From positions 1 through 64,000 of the forward strand of contig JACOUL010000004.1 of assembly GCA_016177875.1 (NCBI GenBank): a stretch of 64,000 bases of DNA. The letters are read 5' to 3'. A program made the position numbers and the translations under genes. The notes beneath the pieces were generated by a model. It was given only the letters and a program-made list of their open reading frames with translations. It was not told the DNA's origin and did not search any database. This document shows positions 18,484 through 27,085 of this stretch, one piece after another. Source of the stretch: Burkholderiales bacterium. GTDB lineage: Bacteria > Pseudomonadota > Gammaproteobacteria > Burkholderiales > Burkholderiaceae_D. The first letter of the stretch is position 1, and the number at the start of each line of letters is the position of its first letter.

Positions 18484-19293
18484 ATGTCTTACTTAGTGCC
18501 TTCAGAATTCGTCACCAAGATGGTGGATGCCGGTGAATCCAAGATCTACATGTCTACCCGGGATACCTTGATTCGCGCTTATATGGCAGGCGCCATCCTG
18601 GCTTTGGCCGCCTGGTTCGCGGTGACGATCAACGTGCAGACGGGCCAGCCCTTGGCCGGCGCGATTCTATTCCCGGTGGGCTTCGTCATTCTGTACCTCT
18701 TGGGTTTCGACCTTCTCACCGGCGTGTTCGTGCTGGCCCCGCTGGCGGTATGGGATAAGCGCCCCGGCGCCACCTGGGGCGGCGTGTTTCGCAACTGGGG
18801 CCTGGTATTCTGTGGAAACTTCGCCGGCGCCTTTACTGTGGCAGTGATGATGGCTATCTACACCACCTACGGCTTCTCCGTGGAGCCGAACGCGGTGGGT
18901 AAGGCGATCGGCGTGATCGGTGAAAACCGCACCCTGGGCTACCAGCACTACGGCGCTGCCGGCATGCTCACGCTGTTCATCCGCGGCGTGCTGTGCAACT
19001 GGATGGTGTCCACCGGCGTGGTCGGCGCAATGATCTCCACCAACGTCAGCGGCAAGGTGATTGCGATGTGGATGCCGATCATGCTGTTCTTCTACATGGT
19101 GTTCGAGCACTCGATCGTCAACATGTTCCTGTTCCCGTCAGGCCTACTGCTGGGCGCCAAGTTCTCGTTCATGGATTACCTGATCTGGAACGAGATCCCG
19201 ACGGTTCTGGGCAATCTGGTCGGCGGCCTCGCCTTCACCGGACTGACCTTGTATTCCACGCACATTAAAACTGCGCCTAAGCGTTCCCTCTAA
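18484..19293 (+). CDS. Formate/nitrite transporter (FocA/NirC) family channel
   Basis: A six-segment inner-membrane anion channel, 269 residues. GFDLLTGVFVLAPLAVWDKR and the inverted-repeat segment RGVLCNWMVSTGV, followed by EHSIVNMFLFPSGLLLG, are typical of the family. Nitrite is the likely substrate given the sigma-54 promoter, the neighbouring urea genes and the kinase/phosphatase gene that commonly accompanies nitrate/nitrite transport; formate cannot be excluded. A good AAGGGGAATAG ribosome binding region precedes the ATG. Confidence 0.88.
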   Translation: MSYLVPSEFVTKMVDAGESKIYMSTRDTLIRAYMAGAILALAAWFAVTINVQTGQPLAGAILFPVGFVILYLLGFDLLTGVFVLAPLAVWDKRPGATWGGVFRNWGLVFCGNFAGAFTVAVMMAIYTTYGFSVEPNAVGKAIGVIGENRTLGYQHYGAAGMLTLFIRGVLCNWMVSTGVVGAMISTNVSGKVIAMWMPIMLFFYMVFEHSIVNMFLFPSGLLLGAKFSFMDYLIWNEIPTVLGNLVGGLAFTGLTLYSTHIKTAPKRSL

Positions 19294-19316
19294 TTCAATC
19301 GCGTCAAAATATAATT

Positions 19317-19351
19317 AAGCCTCAGTGCCCTTTAGGCCTGAGGCTTTTTTT
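19317..19351 (+). terminator. Terminator between the channel and the kinase/phosphatase gene
   Basis: AAGCCTCAG (19317-19325) pairs with CTGAGGCTT (19338-19346), followed by Ts to 19351. The kinase/phosphatase ATG comes immediately after the T-run at 19352, so no ribosome binding site separates them; the hairpin must be read through or its expression is low. Confidence 0.85.
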
Positions 19352-21088
19352 ATGAAGATATCCAAACAATTAAAAATATCGGTCGGCCAATTCTCCGATC
19401 GAGGATGCAAGGAAACCAATCAGGACTTCCACGGTGCATATATACCGAAGGAACCTCAATTGAGTTCCAAGGGAATTGCTATCGCGATTGCCGATGGCAT
19501 CAGCAGCAGCGATGTCAGCCATATTGCCAGCGAGTCGGCTGTAGGAGGCTTGCTTGAGGATTACTACTGCACGTCGGAAGCTTGGTCGGTCAAAACCTCG
19601 GTGGAACGCGTATTGAGCGCGACGAACTCCTGGCTGTATTCGCAAACCCAGCAAGGTCACGGACGCTACGATAAAGACCGCGGCTTCGTTTGCACATTAA
19701 GCGCGATGGTCATCAAGTCGGCGACAGCGCATATTTTTCACGTCGGCGACACGCGCATCTATCAGCTGCACAATCAAGCTCTGGAACAGCTCACTACCGA
19801 CCATCGGGTGTGGGTATCCTCGCAGCAAAGTCATCTCAGCCGCGCCGTGGGAATTAACGGCCAACTTGAAATCGACTATCGCACGGTCTCGCTTGAACCG
19901 GGCGACATCTTCCTGCTTGCCACCGATGGCGTATATGAATTTACCGATGCCGGCTTCATCAGCGCTACGCTGAAAGAATGCGGAAGCGATCTCGACAAAG
20001 CGGCTAAAGCGATCGTAGTAGAAGCCTATGAGCGCGGCAGCAAGGACAATCTCTCCCTTCAGATTGTCAGAATCGACGAGCTCCCCGAGCTCGAAGCGAA
20101 GGAGATGTACCAACAGTATTCCGAACTGCCTTTTCCCCCGATCCTAGAACCGAGAATGGATTTCGATGGGTACAAAATCGTCAGGGAAGTCCATGGCACC
20201 AGCCGCAGCCACATTTATTTGGCAGTGGATAGCGAAACCGGCGAGACGGTCATCATCAAGACGCCTTCCATCGATCTTCAAAATAATCCGGAGTATTTGG
20301 AACGGTTCTTGATGGAAGAATGGGTTGCTCGCCGCATCAATAGCGCGCACGTGCTGAAACCCTGCTCGCAAACCAGAAAGCGCAACTTCGTCTACCTGGT
20401 AACCGAATTCATTGACGGCCAAACGCTCGCGCAATGGATGATCGATAATCCGAAACCAAGCGTGGAAACGGTGCGGGGCATCGTCGAACAAATTGCCAAA
20501 GGCTTGCGTGCTTTCCACCGGCTGGAAATGCTGCATCAGGATTTGCGGCCGGAAAACATCATGATCGACAGTACCGGCACCGTGAAGATCATTGATTTCG
20601 GCGCAACGAAAGTGGCCGGCATTTCAGAGGCCGCCCCGCTGGAACGAAATCAGATTCTCGGAACGGAACAATATGCAGCGCCGGAATATTTTCTGGGTGA
20701 AGAAGGCACTACGCGCTCGGATATATTTTCCTTGGGCGTCATCACCTATCAAATGCTGTCAGGACGATTGCCCTACGGGGCTAACGTGTCCCGCTCCAGG
20801 ACGAAAGAGGCGCAAAATAAACTAATGTATGACTCGGTGCTGGATGACAAGCGCGAAATTCCTGCCTGGATTGATGGCATGCTAAAGAAGGCCGTGCACG
20901 TCAATCCCGCCAAACGCTACTCGGAATTATCCGAATTTATTTATGATCTGCGCCATCCGAATGTAGAATTTCTGAAAAAGACGAGACCGGCGCTGATAGA
21001 TAGAAATCCCTTAATGTTTTGGAAAAGCGTCTCTTTTATTTTGGCCGTGATTGTCATCGTCTTGCTGAAAGCATTGCAAAAGAGCTGA
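19352..21088 (+). CDS. Fused PP2C phosphatase / Ser-Thr protein kinase
   Basis: A bifunctional signalling protein of 578 residues. An N-terminal PP2C-type phosphatase domain (about 10-245) holds the metal motifs ETNQD, IADGIS, ATDGVYEF and KDNLS. A C-terminal eukaryotic-like kinase domain (about 270-530) holds the ATP lysine (IIKTPS), the catalytic loop HQDLRPEN (HRD replaced by HQD, catalytic Asp kept) and DFG. One membrane helix ends the protein (about 553-573), tethering it to the inner membrane. Homologues sit between nasA and nirB in Pseudomonas aeruginosa (PA1782), so a role in nitrate/nitrite uptake control is likely. The start at 19352 abuts a terminator T-run. Confidence 0.9.
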   Translation: MKISKQLKISVGQFSDRGCKETNQDFHGAYIPKEPQLSSKGIAIAIADGISSSDVSHIASESAVGGLLEDYYCTSEAWSVKTSVERVLSATNSWLYSQTQQGHGRYDKDRGFVCTLSAMVIKSATAHIFHVGDTRIYQLHNQALEQLTTDHRVWVSSQQSHLSRAVGINGQLEIDYRTVSLEPGDIFLLATDGVYEFTDAGFISATLKECGSDLDKAAKAIVVEAYERGSKDNLSLQIVRIDELPELEAKEMYQQYSELPFPPILEPRMDFDGYKIVREVHGTSRSHIYLAVDSETGETVIIKTPSIDLQNNPEYLERFLMEEWVARRINSAHVLKPCSQTRKRNFVYLVTEFIDGQTLAQWMIDNPKPSVETVRGIVEQIAKGLRAFHRLEMLHQDLRPENIMIDSTGTVKIIDFGATKVAGISEAAPLERNQILGTEQYAAPEYFLGEEGTTRSDIFSLGVITYQMLSGRLPYGANVSRSRTKEAQNKLMYDSVLDDKREIPAWIDGMLKKAVHVNPAKRYSELSEFIYDLRHPNVEFLKKTRPALIDRNPLMFWKSVSFILAVIVIVLLKALQKS

Positions 21089-21093
21089 CGCCG

Positions 21094-21894
21094 TCACGGC
21101 GTATGGTATTCGGTATTGAGACGATCAAGGCCCGCCGTCATTTTCAAAAAAGCCGCCTCAACTTGAGCCGGCTCCCCCTTGACGCCCAATTCGATATGGC
21201 GACGCGTGTTCGCATCGCCCACGTTGGGAAGGCTAAAGACCTTCACCTGCTGGAACTCCGCTTCAATGGCCTCCATCAATGGCGTCAGCGTCGACTCCAT
21301 AGCGTGGTATACCACCACGAATTTTTCAAGCCACGGTATCTGATGGAATAAGTGCGGGTAATGTGTGTCGAGCACCCACTCGATCATCGGCCATGCCATC
21401 ACAGGAAAACCCGGTACGAAATGAAGCGCGCCTTTTCCGCTGCCGCGTGCAGTGAATCCAGGAATCTTATTGTAGGGATTGGGGATAATGACCGCCCCTT
21501 CCGGGAACTCTCCCATCTTCAGGCGCTGCTGACTTTCAGGAGAACTCAAATCCGCTTCCTTGCCGGCTTCACGGGCCAGATCGAGAAAGCGCTCCTCGAT
21601 TTTGGCCTTTGCTTGGGGATGCAGCATGATGGGAACGCCTAGCGCCGCTGCTGCGCATTGCCGAGTGTGGTCATCCGGAGTCGCGCCGATGCCGCCGCAA
21701 CAGAAGACCACATCGTCCCCGGCGAAGATACGCTTCAAAGTCGACGTAATTCGTTGCGGATCATCGCCGAGATATTCGGCCCAAGCGAGCTGCAATCCCC
21801 GTGCCGACAATAGCTCTACCACTTTCGGAAAATGTTTGTCGGTACGTCTTCCCGACAAAATTTCGTCACCGACGATGATCAGCCCGAACCCCAT
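21094..21894 (-). CDS. MoaB/CinA-N-like molybdopterin-binding domain protein
   Basis: A 266-residue protein with the MoCF_biosynth fold: GDEILSGRRTDKHFPKVVELL at the start, then FCCGGIGATPDDHTRQ. It resembles the N-terminal half of CinA (competence/damage-inducible protein A) but has no C-terminal nicotinamide-nucleotide amidase domain. Family members of this short form have unproven roles. It is last in a five-gene minus-strand cassette, 15 bases after the EI24 gene. Confidence 0.85.
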   Translation of the reverse strand: MGFGLIIVGDEILSGRRTDKHFPKVVELLSARGLQLAWAEYLGDDPQRITSTLKRIFAGDDVVFCCGGIGATPDDHTRQCAAAALGVPIMLHPQAKAKIEERFLDLAREAGKEADLSSPESQQRLKMGEFPEGAVIIPNPYNKIPGFTARGSGKGALHFVPGFPVMAWPMIEWVLDTHYPHLFHQIPWLEKFVVVYHAMESTLTPLMEAIEAEFQQVKVFSLPNVGDANTRRHIELGVKGEPAQVEAAFLKMTAGLDRLNTEYHTP

Positions 21895-21909
21895 GCCTCG
21901 CTCCTTTGA

Positions 21910-22743
21910 TCAATTGATGTTTTTGAATTGCGCCGAGCCAGGTGATTTCGCCGCGCGGAAATCCGCCAAGGCTTTTAGGCAATAATGCTCGAACCACAGT
22001 CCCGAAAAAACGAACACTAACACGTATAACCAAATCGATAGCGCTGCAAAAAAGGGGAAGAAAATTACCGACAGCGCACCGCCTAACCAAAGTAAAGTTG
22101 GCGCCGCCCCCATCGCACCGGTTGCCGTTCCTATGGCAAGCAAAGGCCATCGATGCAGCTGACGGATTTCATGCAATTCATCCGCGTCGGCATGCTCTGC
22201 CATGGCATCGTAAGCAATCACGCGATAAGTAAGCCAGCCCCAAAGCAACGCATGCGCAAAAAGCCCCAGCGGCGGAATTGCCGACAGCGGCAAACTGACG
22301 ATCCAAAGTATGACGAATACAATGAACGACGCAAAGGAAATCCAGAGACTTCCCCAAATACTGCCGCCATGGCGCTTTTCGAGCTGCGGGTAATGACGGC
22401 TAGAGACATGACGCACAATTGCCGGCATCGCCAACACACCGATAAAAATCAAAGCGGTAAGAATCATCAGTGGCAGCAAAGCCCACATCGCCAACAGCGG
22501 CACGATGACAGTCTTTAGCGTGCCCATGCCCAGCATGCCGAGCGCGCCGCCGGCTATGCGAAAACCATCGTTTTCGACAAACCAGACTTGCAACCAGTCG
22601 ATCATGGGCTGCAGCCCGAAGTACAAAATCACGGCCCAAATAACGAGTGAAAGAAGAAAAGGAAGAACGGTCAGCAAGAGCATGCGGAAATGCAGTTGCG
22701 AGACCAAGGCCCGGCCGAACGCCGCCATCACGCTACGCATCAT
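21910..22743 (-). CDS. EI24 / CysZ-like membrane protein
   Basis: A 277-residue integral membrane protein of the EI24 (CysZ-related) family with four or more hydrophobic segments and the LFAHALLWGWLTYRVIAYDAMAEHA region typical of these proteins. E. coli CysZ is a sulfate channel; whether this one carries sulfate is unknown. Its start overlaps the desaturase stop by four bases. Confidence 0.82.
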   Translation of the reverse strand: MMRSVMAAFGRALVSQLHFRMLLLTVLPFLLSLVIWAVILYFGLQPMIDWLQVWFVENDGFRIAGGALGMLGMGTLKTVIVPLLAMWALLPLMILTALIFIGVLAMPAIVRHVSSRHYPQLEKRHGGSIWGSLWISFASFIVFVILWIVSLPLSAIPPLGLFAHALLWGWLTYRVIAYDAMAEHADADELHEIRQLHRWPLLAIGTATGAMGAAPTLLWLGGALSVIFFPFFAALSIWLYVLVFVFSGLWFEHYCLKALADFRAAKSPGSAQFKNIN

Positions 22744-23717
22744 GGCGCAGCCTTTCTCACATACTCAAGGGAACGCTTCAAGCTCAGCCATTGCTGCTTC
22801 CAAAAGCCGGCACCGTAATCGCGTCCCTCGCCTTCCGGTGAGGGCAACTGATCTCGCACGCCGGTCGCTTCAAACGTCTTGCCAAAATGGGCAGTACCGA
22901 AAATGATGTCCCAAATCGGAAACAACACCGCAAAATTGTGCCCGCCCAGCGTACCCTTGCCGCGGCTTTCATGTCCAATGCCGATTGCGTGATGCAATCG
23001 ATGATAGCGCGGCGACACCAACAGCATCTCGCCGATACTGCCGAAATGAATGCGCACATTGGCGTGCTGCAAGCTTTGCAGCGCACGCGATGCTGCCACC
23101 AACAACACGTACTGCGCGGGGGGCACGCCTATCGCAAGCGCAATCACTGCCATGTAAATATCGCGAAAAAAGTCGTCCAGTAAATGATTGCGATCGTCGC
23201 TCCACAAATTCATATTGCGTTGACTGTGATGCAGGCTGTGCAAACCCCACCACCAATTGAATTGATGCTGGGCACGGTGGTACCAGTAATCGAAAAAGTC
23301 GAGCACAATGAGGTACACGAAAAAACTCACTAAGGGTTTGTCCGTGACACCCGCCCAAAGATTTTCCAAATTGAATGCTTTAATGCCGCGTAGATGTAAA
23401 ACTGCCGCAATCTGATCCATGATTGGATCGAGCACAAAAAACACCGCGATGGCGAATGCACCGAGACGATGAATGACGGTGTAAATGAAATCATTCCAGC
23501 GCGCACGCCGGTCGGTAATTTCATGCACCGGGATAAATGCTTCCAGCGGACGCAGCACAATGAACAAAAGCGCGATTTCGCATAGGCCGATCAAAAACCA
23601 TTCCGTGCCCTCGAAGGCTTCTTCCGTAAATTCACCCAAGCCGGTATGGAATATTACCGGCTGCACGATGGCTTCGAATAGCCAAGCTTGGGCAATTGCA
23701 AACCATTCGGCAATCAT
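22740..23717 (-). CDS. Sterol desaturase / fatty acid hydroxylase family protein
   Basis: A membrane di-iron oxygenase-like protein of 325 residues. The eight-histidine metal motif is intact: HRAQH, HSLHHS and HRLHHAIG, placed among four or five membrane segments. Bacterial members hydroxylate or desaturate lipid chains or hopanoids; the substrate is unknown. Four-base overlaps at both ends show translational coupling with the deacetylase and EI24 genes. Confidence 0.88.
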   Translation of the reverse strand: MIAEWFAIAQAWLFEAIVQPVIFHTGLGEFTEEAFEGTEWFLIGLCEIALLFIVLRPLEAFIPVHEITDRRARWNDFIYTVIHRLGAFAIAVFFVLDPIMDQIAAVLHLRGIKAFNLENLWAGVTDKPLVSFFVYLIVLDFFDYWYHRAQHQFNWWWGLHSLHHSQRNMNLWSDDRNHLLDDFFRDIYMAVIALAIGVPPAQYVLLVAASRALQSLQHANVRIHFGSIGEMLLVSPRYHRLHHAIGIGHESRGKGTLGGHNFAVLFPIWDIIFGTAHFGKTFEATGVRDQLPSPEGEGRDYGAGFWKQQWLSLKRSLEYVRKAAP

Positions 23718-24517
23718 GGACGAACCGCCTTCTTAGACGCTGGATGAATGGATTGGCGATAAGCCGGATGTTCGCGTAGCGTCGCAAAGCAAAAACCTTT
23801 TTTCTCCAGGCCTCTTATCAAAGGTTCGAGCACGGCAGGCGCCCATGGATCCTTGCGCGACCAGATACCTAAATGCGCAACGAAAATGTCGCCATCCTTT
23901 AAGCCATTTAGTGCGCGCCGCAGGAGCACATCATTGGATGCGGCTTCAACCGATAGCTCATCTCCGGAAAACCCGGCCGGCGACCAGCCGACATGCGCAT
24001 ATCCGCACGCCTTGCCGGCTGCGAGCGCAGCCGACGTAACACGCCCGCCCGGCGCTCGCCAAAGAGGATCGAGATGGGTGCCGGTCAATTCGAAAAAACG
24101 CGCATCAACACGTTTGAGCTCATCGCAATATTGCTGATGGCTCCATACGCGTTTTTTACCGGCATCCGCGCCGAACTGCGGCTTGACTTCCAAGCGATCG
24201 GCGGACAAATCGCGTACGGCGTACACATGATCGAAGGTATGAGTGCCGAATGCATGGCCCTCGGCGACGCGCGCTTTCCAATAGGATGCCCAAGACGGAT
24301 CGAGCGAATAATCGCCTTTAACGGTTTTTTCGCTGGCCAAGAAAAAAGTGGCCTTGATGTGATGACGATTTAAAACGGAGGCGATGTATTCGGCCTGCGA
24401 CTGGCTGCCTGTATCGAAAGTGAAATAGAGCGTGCCCTTGCAAGCGTCGGCCGCAATTGCGGGCATCGAAGTCATGGCCGCCAAGCTTAAATAACTAAGG
24501 TGAAGCAAAGTGCGCAT
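23714..24517 (-). CDS. Exported polysaccharide deacetylase (NodB) family protein
   Basis: A 267-residue secreted protein with a signal peptide ending in AIAAD. NodB motif 1 reads TFDTG instead of TFDDG, so the catalytic-base Asp is kept but one metal-ligand Asp is Thr. Motif 2 (HTFDH) is intact and motif 3 appears as WRAPGGR. Comparable changes occur in some active deacetylases such as PdaA, so activity is possible. Its ATG overlaps the stop of the beta-propeller gene by one base (TAATG). Confidence 0.87.
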   Translation of the reverse strand: MRTLLHLSYLSLAAMTSMPAIAADACKGTLYFTFDTGSQSQAEYIASVLNRHHIKATFFLASEKTVKGDYSLDPSWASYWKARVAEGHAFGTHTFDHVYAVRDLSADRLEVKPQFGADAGKKRVWSHQQYCDELKRVDARFFELTGTHLDPLWRAPGGRVTSAALAAGKACGYAHVGWSPAGFSGDELSVEAASNDVLLRRALNGLKDGDIFVAHLGIWSRKDPWAPAVLEPLIRGLEKKGFCFATLREHPAYRQSIHPASKKAVRP

Positions 24518-25485
24518 TAGCTGCGCGGGGCATGATTATGGAAGTACACGCCATGCGGCGAGCGCCCGACAGGAATCATCTTGATCACCTTCCGGCCCGG
24601 CACATCGATCACCGCGACCTTCTTGATCCAGCGCAGTGTCGCCCATAGCGTCTTACCGTCTGCGCTTAGCTCCATGCAATCCGGCCCGCCAGGCACATTA
24701 ATGGTCCCTACATTCACCATGGTGTGTTGATCGATGATATTGATCGTATTGGAAACGCGATTGGACACGAGGATGTGACGCTTATCTCCCACGGGAAGAA
24801 AATTGTGCGCACCGTCGCCCGCGGTAATTTTCTTGACGGTTTTTTGCGTGCGCCAATCGACCACTTCGACGTAATCTCCCCCCATGATCCCCACAAGGAG
24901 GTACTTGTTATTCGGCGTGATGGCAATCCCGGCGGGCAGCTTACCGACCGGCATAGTCCATTTCACCGTCTGCGTAGTGAGATCGATTGCACTAACTTGA
25001 TCGCTTCCCTGCAGCGTCACAAACACCATCTTGCTGTCCGCAGTAAACGCCATATGGCTGGGAAGCTTCGCCAAGGGAATACGTTTAGCAAGCTTCAAGT
25101 CTTTGCCGTCGTAACGATAGATGTCCACATGGTCCATCCGCAGCGCATTGGCGACGAACCATTTTTGATCCGGCGAAAAACCGATTTGGTAAGGATCGAT
25201 GACGTCCTTGACGCGCCGTTGAATCTGTCCTGTTTTAGGATCGAGGAAAACGAGCTCGTCACCCATCGCGCTGGCGACGATCAAGGATTTATTGTCCGGC
25301 GTCGCCATCAAGTGATGCGGCTCTTTACCGACCGGGATGGTATTGATTTCTTTATGGGTAGTCTGATCGATCAAACTGACGGTGGCGTCACGGGAATTGA
25401 GCACCACGACCACATTGGCAAGCGCATGCGCGCCTGCCAAGAAGCCCAAAGTCAGCAGAACAACCAAACGACAAAAAGAAAACAT
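24517..25485 (-). CDS. Exported YVTN-type beta-propeller protein
   Basis: A 322-residue secreted protein with a signal peptide (cleavage after AHA or LA) and seven or so repeats of about 40 residues of the YncE/YVTN kind (VVVLNSRDATVSLIDQTT, GKEPHHLMATPDN, GGPDCMELSADGKTLWAT). Such propellers bind partners or surfaces in the periplasm; none has a fixed role. It is the first gene of the minus-strand cassette. Confidence 0.88.
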   Translation of the reverse strand: MFSFCRLVVLLTLGFLAGAHALANVVVVLNSRDATVSLIDQTTHKEINTIPVGKEPHHLMATPDNKSLIVASAMGDELVFLDPKTGQIQRRVKDVIDPYQIGFSPDQKWFVANALRMDHVDIYRYDGKDLKLAKRIPLAKLPSHMAFTADSKMVFVTLQGSDQVSAIDLTTQTVKWTMPVGKLPAGIAITPNNKYLLVGIMGGDYVEVVDWRTQKTVKKITAGDGAHNFLPVGDKRHILVSNRVSNTINIIDQHTMVNVGTINVPGGPDCMELSADGKTLWATLRWIKKVAVIDVPGRKVIKMIPVGRSPHGVYFHNHAPRS

Positions 25486-25643
25486 GAAAAATCACTTCAC
25501 AATTGGAGCGGTGGGCGAACATTTTACCGTGGGGACATTTGACTCAACGCATCCCCCCAATAAAACAACGCACGGCCAGGGCGAAAAGCATACAGCCGCG
25601 GCTGGTAAAATCTCCAATTTCTTCAATCTACTCAAGGAATGTT

Positions 25644-26000
25644 ATGTCAATGACTATGACCTCCACCGGTCTCCAGTATGAAGACCTTCAGGTTGGCGAA
25701 GGCGAAGAAGCATGCGCCGGCGCTCATGTCAGCGTTCACTACACCGGCTGGCTGCAAAATCCGGACGGCAGCCAGGGCAGCAAGTTCGATTCAAGCAAAG
25801 ATAGAAACCAGCCTTTCGAATTTCCGCTGGGTGCGGGCCATGTCATTAAAGGCTGGGATCAAGGCGTGCAAGGCATGAAGGTAGGCGGCCTGCGTCGATT
25901 GGTGATTCCATCCGCTTTAGGTTACGGTGCGCGCGGCGCCGGCGGTGTGATTCCGCCGAACGCCACCTTGATATTCGACGTGGAACTTTTGGGCGTATAA
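25644..26000 (+). CDS. FKBP-type peptidyl-prolyl isomerase
   Basis: A single-domain cytoplasmic FKBP of 118 residues. [36 protein letters not shown] and the C-terminal [18 protein letters not shown] segment are complete. It catalyses proline cis-trans isomerisation during folding. The start at MSMTMTSTG was chosen for its AAGGAA site and family length; the longer in-frame extension is not conserved. Confidence 0.94.
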   Translation: MSMTMTSTGLQYEDLQVGEGEEACAGAHVSVHYTGWLQNPDGSQGSKFDSSKDRNQPFEFPLGAGHVIKGWDQGVQGMKVGGLRRLVIPSALGYGARGAGGVIPPNATLIFDVELLGV

Positions 26001-26037
26001 GCTCTCTGCATGGTTCGTTCCCGATAAGGATTGATCC

Positions 26038-26256
26038 ATGCGCCCTATTCAAGTTGTTTACAGTCTCTGTGTCTCCGCACCGCTCATGCTGAGCGGATGT
26101 GCGGTTGTATCCGTGGCTTCTACCGCCGTCTCCCTCACCGGCACGGCGGTCAGTACGGGCGTTGCGGTCGGATCGACTGCGGTAGGCGCGGTCACCACGG
26201 TTGCCAAAGGCGCAGTTAACGCAGGAAGCGCTGTCGTGGAAATAGTGACTGATTAA
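26038..26256 (+). CDS. Small lipoprotein
   Basis: A 72-residue predicted lipoprotein with lipobox LSGC (Cys near residue 21). The rest is a low-complexity stretch of Ala, Val, Gly, Ser and Thr (for example GTAVSTGVAVGSTAVGAV), like a recognised class of tiny proteobacterial lipoproteins with no known function. It lies between the FKBP and acyl-CoA-binding genes on the same strand. Confidence 0.75.
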   Translation: MRPIQVVYSLCVSAPLMLSGCAVVSVASTAVSLTGTAVSTGVAVGSTAVGAVTTVAKGAVNAGSAVVEIVTD

Positions 26257-26277
26257 TCCGAGAAGGGAAGACTCATC

Positions 26278-26535
26278 ATGAGCATGCAAGCAGAATTCGA
26301 ACAGGCGGTGGCCGATTCAAAAAATTTGCCCGAGCGACCGGACAATATGACGCTCTTGAAGTTGTACGCCTTGTACAAGCAAGCCAGCAGCGGGGATGCC
26401 GCCGGCGAGCGCCCCGGCTTTTCAGACATGATCGGCCGCGCCAAGTGGGATGCCTGGGATGCCTTGCGCGGCACCTCGAATGAGGACGCCATGCGCCAAT
26501 ACATCGAACTGATCGCCGACTTGAAGGCCGCTTAG
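26278..26535 (+). CDS. Acyl-CoA-binding protein
   Basis: An 85-residue four-helix protein that binds long-chain acyl-CoA esters in the cytosol. LLKLYALYKQASSGD and AKWDAWDALRGTSNEDAM are the family signature. It follows the small lipoprotein by 21 bases with a GGGAAG ribosome binding site. Confidence 0.93.
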   Translation: MSMQAEFEQAVADSKNLPERPDNMTLLKLYALYKQASSGDAAGERPGFSDMIGRAKWDAWDALRGTSNEDAMRQYIELIADLKAA

Positions 26536-26563
26536 TCTCCCTTCACTCAAGCCACCACGCCCC

Positions 26564-26597
26564 AAATGCGCACCATGCACGTGCACGGTGCGCATTT
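26564..26597. terminator. Inverted repeat, possible terminator
   Basis: A perfect 11-bp inverted repeat (AAATGCGCACC, 26564-26574, with 26587-26597) around a 12-base loop that is itself a palindrome (ATGCACGTGCAC). Only a weak T-rich tail follows, so termination is plausible but not certain. Confidence 0.5.
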
Positions 26598-26761
26598 GCT
26601 TATGCTTATTCTGTATAACTGCGGTTTGTAGAAATAGCTAAAATGTCTTAAAATACAAGGCTTTGCGACACTGGTCCTTCGCGCGATACCGCATTTCCCG
26701 CTATTGACGCGCCTGCCACGTTCCAAACCCGTTTTTGCCCCATTTACGAAATAGGACTGTT

Positions 26762-27085
26762 ATGACCCACGTTGTGACCGAATCCTGCATCCGTTGCCGC
26801 TATACCGACTGCGTCGACGTATGCCCGGTAGACTGCTTCCGCGAAGGCCCCAATTTTCTGGCGATCGACCCTGACGAGTGCATCGATTGCGCAGTCTGCG
26901 TTGCCGAATGCCCGGTCAACGCCATCTATGCCGAGGAAGATGTCCCGTCCGACCAGCAGCAATTCATCAAGCTCAATGTCGACCTTGCGCGCAAATGGCC
27001 GTCAATCACGAAGACCAAGGCGCCGCTGTCCGAAGCCGATGAATGGAAAGACGTGAAAGAAAAGCTGCAGTATCTCGAAAAATGA
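26762..27085 (+). CDS. fdxA: Seven-iron ferredoxin
   Basis: A 107-residue electron carrier with one [3Fe-4S] and one [4Fe-4S] cluster. The cysteines lie in [18 protein letters not shown] and [14 protein letters not shown], followed by the C-terminal extension typical of Azotobacter-type FdI. Its stop overlaps the first possible start of the flavin reductase gene, its likely partner. Confidence 0.94.
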   Translation: MTHVVTESCIRCRYTDCVDVCPVDCFREGPNFLAIDPDECIDCAVCVAECPVNAIYAEEDVPSDQQQFIKLNVDLARKWPSITKTKAPLSEADEWKDVKEKLQYLEK

